Position numbers and translations under genes: made by a program. From the NCBI GenBank assembly GCA_045132035.1, contig JBGURM010000047.1, positions 1 through 18,498 on the forward strand: 18,498 nucleotides of DNA. Direction: 5' to 3'. Shown here piece by piece: positions 5,873 to 14,271 of this stretch. The notes beneath the pieces are model-generated. The model did no database searches. It was not told the origin of the DNA and saw nothing but the letters and a program-made list of their open reading frames with translations. The DNA is from UBA2450 sp045132035. GTDB lineage: Bacteria > Bacillota_I > Bacilli_A > RFN20 > CAG-826. How positions within the stretch are numbered: position 1 is the first letter of the stretch; each line of letters opens with the position of its first letter.

Positions 5873-6178
5873 TTATTTCTTACAAAATTCGATAATTTGG
5901 TCTTTTCTTTGATATCCTAATGTACTTCTAACGACTTTACCTTCAGAAATGAAGAAGAGTGTTGGAATAGATTGAACACCAAATTCTGCTGCTAATTCTG
6001 GAGCTTCATCGGTGTCGACTTTAACAATTTGAACTGGGAATCCTGAAGCATCTAAATCTTCTAAGACAGGTGCGAGCATTCTGCATGGTCCACACCAAGT
6101 GGCAAAAAAGTCTAATAAGACATCACCTTTTGCAGTTAATTCTTTTAATTCTTCTCTTGTTTCAATGTGCTTAATCAT
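5873..6178 (-). CDS. trxA: Thioredoxin
   Basis: 101 residues from ATG 6178. A cytoplasmic thiol-disulfide oxidoreductase that reduces protein disulfides using thioredoxin reductase and NADPH. The WCGPC active site has cysteines at C29 and C32; FFATWCGPCRMLAP, VKVDTDEAPELAAEFGV and the cis-proline segment SIPTLFF are standard. A longer frame begins 11 codons upstream (6211), but ATG 6178 has a perfect GGAGG 8 nt before it and matches family length, so it is preferred. The gene follows the TraX-like gene with one nt between them, its ribosome site lying inside that gene's last codons, so the two are translationally coupled. Cleanly supported. Confidence 0.95.
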   Translation of the reverse strand: MIKHIETREELKELTAKGDVLLDFFATWCGPCRMLAPVLEDLDASGFPVQIVKVDTDEAPELAAEFGVQSIPTLFFISEGKVVRSTLGYQRKDQIIEFCKK

Positions 6179-6179
6179 T

Positions 6180-7079
6180 TTATAAACCTCCGTTAATGAT
6201 AATGAATACAATTATGATAATGACGAGATGTAGTGGGTAATATAGATATGATCCATATTGGAACCATTTCGCATTATATCCTCTTTTCCCGCTATAAAGC
6301 AAAATAAATGCACCAGAAATTGTAGCGTATAACTGACAATTTGCGTCCCAATATACACCAGATTTCCAAAAAACAGTTGTTAGATAGAACATAAAGCTCA
6401 CAAGCATGAGCATAAAAACTGAAATGATATTAGCGAGTAAACGATAATTACCATTTTGTTCCCACATCTCTTTATCTAAGTGACTTGTTGGTTCACTTAC
6501 TTTAATGTATGTATCCGCTAAAGAATAAGATAGATAAAAACCAATTCCTAATAGTAAGGAGAACCAGTCATATTGCATAGTTAAAAAAGCAGGGAACCAG
6601 TTAATGTCCATAAGTGTAGATGTTTCTACTCCTTTAACAACAAAACAAAGGATAGAGTAACTAATTGGAAGTAGTATAAGAAATTTCTTCCAAACTGTTG
6701 GCTGTTTAAGAAGATAAACTGATATAGCCACTAACGTTAAATCAATAAAGATATTACCAGCTCTTAATAGTCCATGAGCGTAGGCTCTAAAAGAAGAATA
6801 TTCTAAGACCATAAAGAAGACACTGATTAAAGTAGCCATTATTCCTAATCTAATTAAATATTTCTTGATATCTTTAGTGTGAATAACACCTTCCACAATC
6901 ATAAAAACAAATAGAGGCAAAGCAAGTCTTCCAATGATTCTAAAAATACCAGCAATTTCTAACATGTTATAGTTAGTAGCGTAAAGAGTTTGTAATAATA
7001 AACCAACATGGTCAATGGCCATGGTGACTAAAGCAATTATTTTAATAATAAAAGAAGAAAGACAAGTAAGTTTACGCAT
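6180..7079 (-). CDS. TraX-family integral membrane protein
   Basis: 299 residues with about eight or nine hydrophobic segments. The TraX (PF05857) hallmarks are seen: an N-terminal KIIALVTMAIDHVG, then RIIGRLALPLFVFMIVEG followed by HTKDIKKYLIRL, and a C-terminal YSGKRGYNAKWF.Y..YLYYPLHL. F-plasmid TraX acetylates pilin, but chromosomal Firmicutes homologues are thought to be membrane acyltransferase-like proteins of unknown substrate; nothing here points to conjugation. It overlaps the upstream CPBP gene by 8 nt and leads into trxA, so the three form one operon. Confidence 0.85.
   Translation of the reverse strand: MRKLTCLSSFIIKIIALVTMAIDHVGLLLQTLYATNYNMLEIAGIFRIIGRLALPLFVFMIVEGVIHTKDIKKYLIRLGIMATLISVFFMVLEYSSFRAYAHGLLRAGNIFIDLTLVAISVYLLKQPTVWKKFLILLPISYSILCFVVKGVETSTLMDINWFPAFLTMQYDWFSLLLGIGFYLSYSLADTYIKVSEPTSHLDKEMWEQNGNYRLLANIISVFMLMLVSFMFYLTTVFWKSGVYWDANCQLYATISGAFILLYSGKRGYNAKWFQYGSYLYYPLHLVIIIIVFIIINGGL
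6187..6191 (-). promoter_or_regulatory. Ribosome site fixing the trxA start
   Basis: GGAGG on the minus strand, 8 nt before ATG 6178. It overlaps the GGA GGT codons at the end of the upstream TraX-like gene. This decides for the shorter trxA start over the one at 6211. Confidence 0.8.
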
Positions 7080-7842
7080 TTGTACCCTTTAAAGCTTTAA
7101 GGATGATTTGCATTATAATAGCATATAAATTGTTACCGATATGTGCGGTCATCGATCCAACAAAGCCGTAATAATAAAAAACGAACGAGAAAGCAAATCC
7201 ACTAAATAAATAGCAAGGCAAATTCACTAATTCATCCCAGATATTTTTCGATACAAAATTAAAATGAATCATTGCAAAAACAATAGTGGTAACAATAAAC
7301 GCTAAAACGACATTAGCCTTTTTAACTAAATTAAATAAACCAACACGATAAGTAAGCTCTTCGCATATTGGTCCAACGATTCCTAAAATGAAAATTGAGG
7401 CGACTGGATATAAATCAATAATTGAACGGACAGCGGTCTCATTATCATTGACACTAAATTTATAAAATAGGTTAACAATATTAGTGTATACAATTTCAAA
7501 AACTATGATGGTAACCGTGCAGATAATTCCTGCTACATATGGTTTCCAATTTTTAAATTCGCTTTTGAATTTTGGGAAGTCAATAACTACCACCGCCATT
7601 AAAGCAACGAATAGAATTGAATAGACGATGAAATTAGAAAGAATTGCGGCTTGATCTTTGCCAAGTGCAAATAAAAGAATCATCGAAACTATGAAGGAAA
7701 AGAAATATAATCCACCCGATCCCATGAGGAATAGATAGATTTTTTTCCAGATAGTAACTTCAAATCTTTTTTTTTCTTTTTTCTCTAATACAGGTTCGCT
7801 TTGTATTTCATTATTATTTAAATTGTCATCACTTTGTAACAT
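7072..7842 (-). CDS. CPBP-family intramembrane metalloprotease (Abi/CAAX protease-like)
   Basis: 256 residues: a charged N-terminal tail of about 30 residues, then some seven or eight membrane segments. The CPBP catalytic motifs are complete: GPICEELTYRVGLF with E161, E162 and R166; FAMIHFN with H193; SMTAHIGNN with H234 and N238. Family members include Rce1-type prenyl-protein proteases and bacteriocin self-immunity proteins, but the substrate of this one cannot be told from context. It is the first gene of the minus-strand CPBP-TraX-trxA operon. An AAGGA and a nearer GAGA lie upstream of the ATG. It diverges from yigZ across 69 bp. Confidence 0.9.
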   Translation of the reverse strand: MLQSDDNLNNNEIQSEPVLEKKEKKRFEVTIWKKIYLFLMGSGGLYFFSFIVSMILLFALGKDQAAILSNFIVYSILFVALMAVVVIDFPKFKSEFKNWKPYVAGIICTVTIIVFEIVYTNIVNLFYKFSVNDNETAVRSIIDLYPVASIFILGIVGPICEELTYRVGLFNLVKKANVVLAFIVTTIVFAMIHFNFVSKNIWDELVNLPCYLFSGFAFSFVFYYYGFVGSMTAHIGNNLYAIIMQIILKALKGTNA

Positions 7843-7911
7843 TCTCTTTATTTTCCTTATGAAAAATAATACACTAAAAAAGCAGTTATTAATAGTTTTA
7901 ACTCGTTAAAC

Positions 7912-8295
7912 ATGAACGAATTTACAATCAAAGAAGAAGTCTTCGCTTTAACCGAAGTAATGAAATCTAAGTTTACTGCCTTTATCATCCCATGCGGTGA
8001 TGTTGACTTTTTTAAGACTCGATTAGAGCAAATCAAAAAAGCCAATCCTAAGGCAAAACATATAGTTTATGCTTATCGAATTGGAATGAATAGTAAATCC
8101 ACTGATGATAACGAACCTAAAGGTACTGCAGGTAGACCATTATTAGAACTTCTTCATAAGAAGAATCTAAATTATACCGCAATTATTGTGGTTAGGTATT
8201 ATGGTGGAACTCAACTAGGAGCAGGAAGGCTATTGAGAACATACGTTAATAGCGCTGTTACTGCAATTGATAAAGCTGAAATAGTTAGTTTATAG
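7912..8295 (+). CDS. YigZ/IMPACT-family protein, single-domain form
   Basis: 127 residues matching the N-terminal UPF0029/IMPACT domain: KSKFTAFI (18-25), DDNEPKGTAGRP (65-76) and VVRYYGGTQLGAGRLLRTY (93-111). Bacterial YigZ proteins are usually about 200 residues and carry a second C-terminal ferredoxin-like domain; here the stop comes straight after the first domain and mrp follows. The IMPACT fold is linked to translation control in eukaryotes, and the bacterial role is unclear. No Shine-Dalgarno sequence precedes the ATG (ctcgttaaac), and no strong promoter is evident in the 69-bp divergent gap, so the start is judged from family alignment only. Confidence 0.88.
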   Translation: MNEFTIKEEVFALTEVMKSKFTAFIIPCGDVDFFKTRLEQIKKANPKAKHIVYAYRIGMNSKSTDDNEPKGTAGRPLLELLHKKNLNYTAIIVVRYYGGTQLGAGRLLRTYVNSAVTAIDKAEIVSL

Positions 8296-8306
8296 AGGAG
8301 AGAAAA

Positions 8307-9137
8307 ATGGCAGATTGTGATCATAACTGTGAATCGTGTTCTCAAAATGGGAACTGTGGCTCGCAGATTCAAAAAGCACAAATGAATGAATTGTCACATG
8401 CTAAAAAAGTCGTGGCGGTTCTTTCTGGCAAAGGTGGTGTTGGTAAATCCTTCATTACCTCTTATTTAGCGGTCTCTTTAGCAAGAAAAGGATACAAAGT
8501 TGGTATTCTTGACGCCGATGTGACTGGACCAAGTATTCCAAAAGCTTTTGGTGTTACTGAAAAAGCATATGGAGAAAACAACCTAATTTACCCAATTAGC
8601 ACTAAAACTGGCATTAGAATTATGTCAGCAAATTTACTCTTAGATGATGAGAGCGAACCAATTATTTGGAGAGGAATCATGTTAGGAAACCTCGTCAAAC
8701 AATTTTATGAAGATGTTTTATGGGGAGAACTCGATTATTTATTAATCGATATGCCACCAGGAACTGGAGATATTGCTTTAACAACATTCCAAACCATCCC
8801 AATTGATGATTTGATTATTGTTACTTCTCCACAAGACTTAGTGTCCTTAGTAGTTACTAAAGCAATTAAAATGGCAAGAATGATGAATATCAACGTCCTT
8901 GGTGTTGTTGAAAATATGTCATATTTAAAATGTCCAAAATGTGAAGAAAAGATTCCTGTTTTTGGTGAATCCCATTTAGATGATTTTGCTAAGAAACTTG
9001 AATTTAATATTTTAGGAAAACTACCAATCGTTTCCGCTAACGCTACTAAAGTCGACAATGGAAAAATTGAAGAAGTTGATTTCCCTGAATTTGAAAGCGT
9101 TGCTGAAGCAGTCGCTAAAGGAGATAATGAAGCATGA
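8307..9137 (+). CDS. mrp: Mrp/ApbC-type iron-sulfur cluster carrier ATPase
   Basis: 276 residues, P-loop NTPase of the Mrp/Nbp35 family that binds and hands on [4Fe-4S] clusters to apoproteins in the cytoplasm. Residues seen: a cysteine-rich N-terminus (C4, C8, C11, C17), deviant Walker A GKGGVGKS (41-48), LDADVTGPSIP (68-78), IDMPPGTGD (147-155) and the bridging cluster motif CPKC (C209, C212). The N-terminal cysteine cluster makes it closer to Nbp35-type members than to short ApbC. AGAGGAG just upstream, overlapping the yigZ stop, supports the start. It ends in TGA, overlapping the next gene's ATG (ATGA); this is the only TGA stop of an intact gene here. Confidence 0.93.
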   Translation: MADCDHNCESCSQNGNCGSQIQKAQMNELSHAKKVVAVLSGKGGVGKSFITSYLAVSLARKGYKVGILDADVTGPSIPKAFGVTEKAYGENNLIYPISTKTGIRIMSANLLLDDESEPIIWRGIMLGNLVKQFYEDVLWGELDYLLIDMPPGTGDIALTTFQTIPIDDLIIVTSPQDLVSLVVTKAIKMARMMNINVLGVVENMSYLKCPKCEEKIPVFGESHLDDFAKKLEFNILGKLPIVSANATKVDNGKIEEVDFPEFESVAEAVAKGDNEA

Positions 9138-10396
9138 GTGAATTTGAAACTCGTAGAAGAGAACTATTAAATTCTTTACCAGAAAACTCAGTTTCTTTAT
9201 TCTTTTCTGGCGTTTCTAAAATTAGAAGTGAGGATGAATATTTCCCATTTTATGCGAATAGAAACTTCTATTATTTAACCGGTATCAAGCAAGAAAATTC
9301 TGTTCTCATGATTATTAAATGTCCTGGAGAAAAGAAGATGTATCTTTTCATGGACGATCACGATGAAGTGAAAGAAAGATGGACTGGAAAAAGATTATCG
9401 TTTGATGAAGCAAAAGATATCTCCTCTTTAGAAAATATCTATAGCACTTCAACATTTGAATCGATGCTTGATATGGCCTTATCCAAAGATAATAACTTCT
9501 ATGGAATCATCGATTACCTTCTTTTAGATTTGTCTGATGAATTAAAGATTAAAGCCAATCAATCCACTAAAACATTTGGCGAAGAGATGAAGAAAAAATA
9601 TCCTCATCTCACAATTGATAATGTTTATCCTTTAGTGGTGGAACTTCGTTTAAAGAAATCAGAATGGGAAGTTCGTCAATTAGAAGAAGCAATTAATATC
9701 ACAAGTACTGGAATTAATGATTTGCTTAACTTCTATGATTTTGGAATGTATGAACATGAACTCGCTGATCGATTTGAATATTATGGAAAATCACACGGTA
9801 GAAGAGAATTGTCTTTTGAAACAATTATCGCTACTGGAAAAGATGCAGTGATTTTACATCACCCAATCAAACAACAAACTGGTCAAATTAAAGATGGAGA
9901 CTTAATTCTATTTGATCTTGGCTATAAATTTAACGGATATTGTGCTGATATTTCTCGTACATTCCCAGTAAGTGGAACATTTACTGATGTTCAAAGAAGA
10001 ATATATGAAGCTGTCCTTATTTGTAATAAATCCATCATTAGTGATGTTAAGCCAGGTGTTACAATCGCTGAATTACAAGAAAAAGCTATTGGCTATTTAA
10101 AAAGCGAATGTTTAAGACTTGGATTAATTAAAGATCCTGATGAAATTTCAAAACTTTATATTCATAACGTTTCCCATTTCCTTGGAATGGACACTCATGA
10201 TGTCGGAGATCGTAAAAGACCTCTTCAACCAGGAAACGTTATTACTGTTGAACCAGGTTTATATTTTGTTGATTTAGGTATTGGAGTCAGAATTGAAGAC
10301 GATGTCTTAGTCACAAAAGATGGTTCAAGATGCCTTTCTAGAGGTATTAAAAAAGAAATCGCTGATATTGAAAGAATGCTTAAGCATCGTAGATAA
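9134..10396 (+). CDS. pepP: Xaa-Pro aminopeptidase (M24B peptidase)
   Basis: 420 residues. Residues about 1-150 match the aminopeptidase P N-terminal domain (FFSGVSKIRSEDEYFPFYANRNFYYLTGI). The pita-bread catalytic domain follows, with the five metal ligands D261 (ILFDLGY), D272 (CADISRTF), H348 (HFLGMDTHD), E373 (TVEPGLY) and E388 (RIEDD). It removes the N-terminal residue from peptides with proline at position 2, using two Mn2+, in the cytoplasm. The start overlaps the mrp stop by 4 nt, with AAAGGAG 10 nt upstream. The gene lies in a yigZ-mrp-pepP-glpK run. Confidence 0.93.
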   Translation: MSEFETRRRELLNSLPENSVSLFFSGVSKIRSEDEYFPFYANRNFYYLTGIKQENSVLMIIKCPGEKKMYLFMDDHDEVKERWTGKRLSFDEAKDISSLENIYSTSTFESMLDMALSKDNNFYGIIDYLLLDLSDELKIKANQSTKTFGEEMKKKYPHLTIDNVYPLVVELRLKKSEWEVRQLEEAINITSTGINDLLNFYDFGMYEHELADRFEYYGKSHGRRELSFETIIATGKDAVILHHPIKQQTGQIKDGDLILFDLGYKFNGYCADISRTFPVSGTFTDVQRRIYEAVLICNKSIISDVKPGVTIAELQEKAIGYLKSECLRLGLIKDPDEISKLYIHNVSHFLGMDTHDVGDRKRPLQPGNVITVEPGLYFVDLGIGVRIEDDVLVTKDGSRCLSRGIKKEIADIERMLKHRR

Positions 10397-10416
10397 GAGA
10401 AAGAGAGAAATTGAAA

Positions 10417-11892
10417 ATGGAAAAATTCATTCTAGCAATCGACCAAGGAACAACTTCTACTAGAGCTTTATTAATTAATAAAGAAGGTGTCGTTGTTAAC
10501 ATGACTCAAGAAGAAGTCATTTGTAACTTCCCACATTCTGGATGGGTCGAAACTGACGCTTTAAATATTTGGGTCAGTGTCATCAGTGTTGTTAACGCCT
10601 TACTAGTTAAGCAAAACATCACTTTTGAAAGCATTGATTCAATTGGTATCACTAATCAAAGAGAAACCGCAGTGGTGTGGGATAAGAAAACTGGAATGCC
10701 AATTTGTCCAGCGATTGTCTGGCAATCAAGACAATCAGCCTCTATTTGTGATGAATATGAGGACAAAAAAGAATATATCCATAAGAAAACCGGATTATTA
10801 ATTAACCCATATTTCTCCGCCACTAAAATAAAATTTATTTTAGAAAATGTTGAAGGCGCAAGAGAAAAAGCTGAAAAAGGTGAATTACTTTTCGGCACAA
10901 TTGATTCTTGGATTGTTTTCCGTATGACAAGAGGCAAAGTTCACGCGACTGATGTCAGTAACGCTAGTAGAACAATGCTTATGAATATTGAAACACTTAA
11001 GTGGGATGAAGATTTATGCGAACTCTTTAACATCCCAATGAAAATGCTTCCAAAAATCTTACCTTCTTCTTGCGACTATGGCGAAGCAACTTTCTTTGCA
11101 AAAAATTTACATATTCATGGTGTTGCTGGTGACCAACAAGCTGCTTTATTTGGACAAGCCTGTTTTGAAGTTGGAGAAAGTAAGAACACTTATGGCACTG
11201 GTTGCTTCATGTTAATGAATATTGGAAATAATATCACATATTCAGAAAGTGGTTTATTAACCACTGTTGCGTGGAAAATAGGTAATGAAGTCACTTACGC
11301 ATTAGAAGGTTCGGTCTTTATTGGTGGGGCGGTTGTTCAATGGCTTAGAGATAAGATGAAAATGATTGATCACTCCGCTGATAGTGAGAAACTTGCTTCT
11401 GATTGTACCGATACTCATGGAGTATATATCGTTCCAGCTTTCGTTGGTTTAGGAACTCCATATTGGGATGATGACGCTAGAGGCGCGGTATTTGGATTAA
11501 CAAGAAATAGTGATAATCGTCACTTTGTTAGAGCGGCTTTGGAGTCAATAGCGTATCAATGTAGAGATGTTTTTGAAGTAATGAAAGAAGAAACAAAACT
11601 CTCAATTCCAGTTCTTAAAGTTGATGGTGGAGCGACCGCAAATAATTTCTTAATGCAGTTCCAATCCGATATCTTAAATACCAAAATTGATTTACCAGAA
11701 TGCTTACAAACAACCGCTTTAGGCGCTGCCTTCTTAGCGGGCTTATCAAGTAAATATTTCAAAAATCTTGATCATATTAAGAGCATTCATCACTGCCAAA
11801 AATTATATGAACCAAAGATGTCTCTAGAAGAAAGAGAAAAGAGATATAGTGGTTGGAAAAAGGCTGTTGAAGTCACTCGATTATTCAAGTAA
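10417..11892 (+). CDS. glpK: Glycerol kinase
   Basis: 491 residues from ATG 10417 (the frame is open to a TTG two codons earlier, but MEKFILAIDQGTTSTRALL is the family start). It phosphorylates glycerol to sn-glycerol 3-phosphate with ATP, feeding glycolysis and phospholipid synthesis. FGGY-family motifs are present: DQGTTSTR (9-16), TNQRET, CPAIVWQSRQSA, HATDVSNASRTML, GVAGDQQAALFGQ, NTYGTGCFML, PAFVGLGTPYWDD and LKVDGGATANNFLMQ. The length is normal and there are no disruptions. A purine-rich AAAGAGAG serves as ribosome site. No glpF or glpD/glpO neighbour lies in the window. A strong hairpin terminator follows. Confidence 0.95.
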   Translation: MEKFILAIDQGTTSTRALLINKEGVVVNMTQEEVICNFPHSGWVETDALNIWVSVISVVNALLVKQNITFESIDSIGITNQRETAVVWDKKTGMPICPAIVWQSRQSASICDEYEDKKEYIHKKTGLLINPYFSATKIKFILENVEGAREKAEKGELLFGTIDSWIVFRMTRGKVHATDVSNASRTMLMNIETLKWDEDLCELFNIPMKMLPKILPSSCDYGEATFFAKNLHIHGVAGDQQAALFGQACFEVGESKNTYGTGCFMLMNIGNNITYSESGLLTTVAWKIGNEVTYALEGSVFIGGAVVQWLRDKMKMIDHSADSEKLASDCTDTHGVYIVPAFVGLGTPYWDDDARGAVFGLTRNSDNRHFVRAALESIAYQCRDVFEVMKEETKLSIPVLKVDGGATANNFLMQFQSDILNTKIDLPECLQTTALGAAFLAGLSSKYFKNLDHIKSIHHCQKLYEPKMSLEEREKRYSGWKKAVEVTRLFK

Positions 11893-11920
11893 AAAAATAA
11901 AAAAATCACAAAATATAAGA

Positions 11921-11954
11921 CAAATATGGGTAATACCCATATTTGACTTTTTTT
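11921..11954 (+). terminator. glpK terminator, overlapping the addB -35 box
   Basis: A perfect 10-bp inverted repeat (11921-11930 caaatatggg, 11936-11945 cccatatttg) with a 5-nt loop is followed by AC and seven T (11948-11954). It lies 28 nt after the glpK stop. The 3' end of the right arm supplies the TTGAC of the next promoter. Confidence 0.85.
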
Positions 11955-11972
11955 ATACAAAAAAGTTATAAT
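11943..11972 (+). promoter_or_regulatory. Promoter of the addB-addA operon
   Basis: TTGACT (11943-11948) and TATAAT (11967-11972) are 18 nt apart. The addB ATG at 11983 comes 10 nt after the -10 box with no ribosome site, so the transcript would have a leader of about 3-4 nt. The in-frame GTG at 11977 would lie upstream of the expected transcription start. Confidence 0.75.
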
Positions 11973-11982
11973 ATATGTGCTT

Positions 11983-14271
11983 ATGAAAGTTATTGTCGCA
12001 CCTAAAAACACTCATATTTCTTTACTGCAGTCTTTAAGAAAAGATGATCCATTTTTAGACATTAAATTAGTTAGTAAAGAAGAATTATCTCATTATTTAT
12101 ATCCTTCAATTACTGAGGGAGCGGTTATTTATTTAATGAGCAAATATCATTACTCTTATGAAGTCAGTAAGAATTATCTTTTATATTTACCTTATGTAAC
12201 TAGTGATAGTAGTGACTATCGACTTCATTTCCTCTTTAATTTAAAAGAAGAATTAAATAATGAAGGTTTTTTAGTGGATATAGAAAAAGATCTTCCTTTT
12301 AAAGAAGTTTCAATTATTGGTTATCCAAAAGAAGATTATGAATTAATTAATATCTTAAATAGTTTAAATCTTAAATATGATTTCATTACCCTAGAAAAAG
12401 GAAATAACGCGAAAGAAATCGCTTATTTTGAAAAAATGGAAGATGAAATCTATGATGTTTTAAATTCCATTAGTGGTCTAATTGATTCAGGAGTTTCCAT
12501 TAAAGATATTTATATTTTTAGAAGAAACACTAGTTACGATTATTATTTAAATAAATTCTCCACTAAATTTGGTTATCAAATTAATATCAAAAGTAACACA
12601 TATCTTATTTCTACTGGTGGAGTTAAACTCTTTTTAAAACTATATAAAGAAAATAAGGATATAGAAGTATCTTTAAATTTACTCAAAGAAGAGATGAAAG
12701 ATGATCCTTTATATTTAGAGATTGAAGATGTTATTAATCGTTCAATTGTTGAGGGTCTTCCTTTTGATATTCAATATGATTATTTAGCAAATAAATTAAA
12801 GGAAAAGAAAACTGAGCCAGTTATCTTTGATAATGCGGTTAGAGTTATTGATTCTCCTTTATATGATTTTAATAAACATGTATTTGTTATTGGTTTTGCC
12901 CAAGGCGAATATCCTTTAAGCGGTAAAGACACTGGTTATTTAAATGATGAAGAACTAAAGGAAATTAAAATTAATAACGCGAAAGAAAGAACTAAAATTG
13001 ATGAAATCAATCTTCTTTACTATTTCAATAGTAATAATGCCTTCCATTATTCATTTGCAAAAAGAAGTTCTGAAGGAGAAAAATATTCTTCTCCATTAAT
13101 TAAAGTGATGAATTTAGAAGAAAAAAAGAAGAATTTAAATGATTCATTCTATTCTGAAGATGTTCTCAAATTGATCTACGCCGACTTAAAAGATTTGGAT
13201 AATTTCTACAAAGAAAGAGGAATTAACTATTTCAAAGTTAGAGATGTAGTTTCTATTGATTATAATTCCTATGATAATTCTTATAGCCATAAGGCTAATG
13301 TTTATAATAATGATTCTAAAATTGTTCTATCAACTTCTTCACTTAGCAAATATATGAATTGTCCTTTCTCTTATTATTTAGAGAAGATTATTAAACTTGA
13401 TGAATATGAAGAAGGATATAGTCAACAAATAGGTAATATCGCTCATAAAATGTTTGAAAAATTTAGAGATGAAGATTTTGATTTTGATAAAGCATATCAA
13501 GAAGCAATTAGTGAATACGATTTCCCTCCTAGTGCTTTATATACTTTAAATCATAGCTATAAAGAACAAGTTAAAGCGGCCTTAAACGCAATTAAAGAAA
13601 GAGAAAAAAGATATTCAAATCCAAAAATTGAAAACGAAAAGAAGTTTGTTTATTCTCTTACTCCTAACACAACTATCCTTGGATTTATTGATAATTTTGT
13701 AACTTTAAATGATAAGTATTTTATCTGTATTGACTATAAAACTGGGTCAACAAAATTTGATGATAAATACCTTCAATATGGACTAAGTAGCCAACTTCCT
13801 ACATATGCTTTACTCGTAACTTCAAGTAAAGAATATAAAGATTATGTTCCTGTTGGACTATTTATTAATAATGTAATTAGTAATTCCACAAATATTGTTA
13901 TCGAAGATGATGAACTTATTCCATCTCACTTAAAGTTAAATGGAAAAGTCCTTGGAGATTTATCAGTAATTACTTTAATTGATCCAACTATCGCTGATGG
14001 AGAATCTTCCTTTATTAGTGGAGTAAGAATTAAAAAAGATGGTGAATTAACTGGAGCTGCTACTGTTAGCAACCTCACCTTTGGTGAATATATGACTACA
14101 GTTAAAGAACTCTATCTTAAGATGGATGAAGAATTAAGAAAGAATAACTTCGATATTTCTCCAGTTTATAAAGGAGAAAGAGATACAGCGTGTAATTACT
14201 GTCAATATAAAGATGTATGTTTTGTTAGAAATAAACAATTCCGTAGACTAGTGGAGGATAGCGATGAGTAA
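11983..14271 (+). CDS. addB: AddB/RexB-type subunit of the double-strand-break helicase-nuclease
   Basis: 763 codons including stop (762 residues) from ATG 11983; an in-frame GTG six nt earlier is rejected because it lies too close to the -10 box. With AddA it processes DNA ends for homologous recombination. The C-terminal PD-(D/E)XK nuclease is intact: GNIAHKMFEKF (His), GFIDNF (D570) and CIDYKTG (D584, K586). It is wrapped by the AddB iron-sulfur cysteines, one in YMNCPFSYY (about 460) and C737, C740, C746 in CNYCQYKDVC. The N-terminal helicase-like half is short and has no Walker A (GxxGxGKT), and the whole is far shorter than B. subtilis AddB (over 1100 residues), so it is probably a nuclease/recognition subunit without its own motor. 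It overlaps addA by 8 nt. Confidence 0.9.
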   Translation: MKVIVAPKNTHISLLQSLRKDDPFLDIKLVSKEELSHYLYPSITEGAVIYLMSKYHYSYEVSKNYLLYLPYVTSDSSDYRLHFLFNLKEELNNEGFLVDIEKDLPFKEVSIIGYPKEDYELINILNSLNLKYDFITLEKGNNAKEIAYFEKMEDEIYDVLNSISGLIDSGVSIKDIYIFRRNTSYDYYLNKFSTKFGYQINIKSNTYLISTGGVKLFLKLYKENKDIEVSLNLLKEEMKDDPLYLEIEDVINRSIVEGLPFDIQYDYLANKLKEKKTEPVIFDNAVRVIDSPLYDFNKHVFVIGFAQGEYPLSGKDTGYLNDEELKEIKINNAKERTKIDEINLLYYFNSNNAFHYSFAKRSSEGEKYSSPLIKVMNLEEKKKNLNDSFYSEDVLKLIYADLKDLDNFYKERGINYFKVRDVVSIDYNSYDNSYSHKANVYNNDSKIVLSTSSLSKYMNCPFSYYLEKIIKLDEYEEGYSQQIGNIAHKMFEKFRDEDFDFDKAYQEAISEYDFPPSALYTLNHSYKEQVKAALNAIKEREKRYSNPKIENEKKFVYSLTPNTTILGFIDNFVTLNDKYFICIDYKTGSTKFDDKYLQYGLSSQLPTYALLVTSSKEYKDYVPVGLFINNVISNSTNIVIEDDELIPSHLKLNGKVLGDLSVITLIDPTIADGESSFISGVRIKKDGELTGAATVSNLTFGEYMTTVKELYLKMDEELRKNNFDISPVYKGERDTACNYCQYKDVCFVRNKQFRRLVEDSDE

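Noticed and set aside
7843..7911. Divergent promoters between the CPBP gene and yigZ
   Set aside because: A TATTAT on the minus strand (7866-7871) lacks a convincing -35 box and nothing strong is seen on the plus strand, so no promoter was annotated.
11977..11982. GTG at 11977 as the addB start
   Set aside because: It lies 4 nt after the -10 box, upstream of the expected transcription start; ATG 11983 in the same frame fits better.
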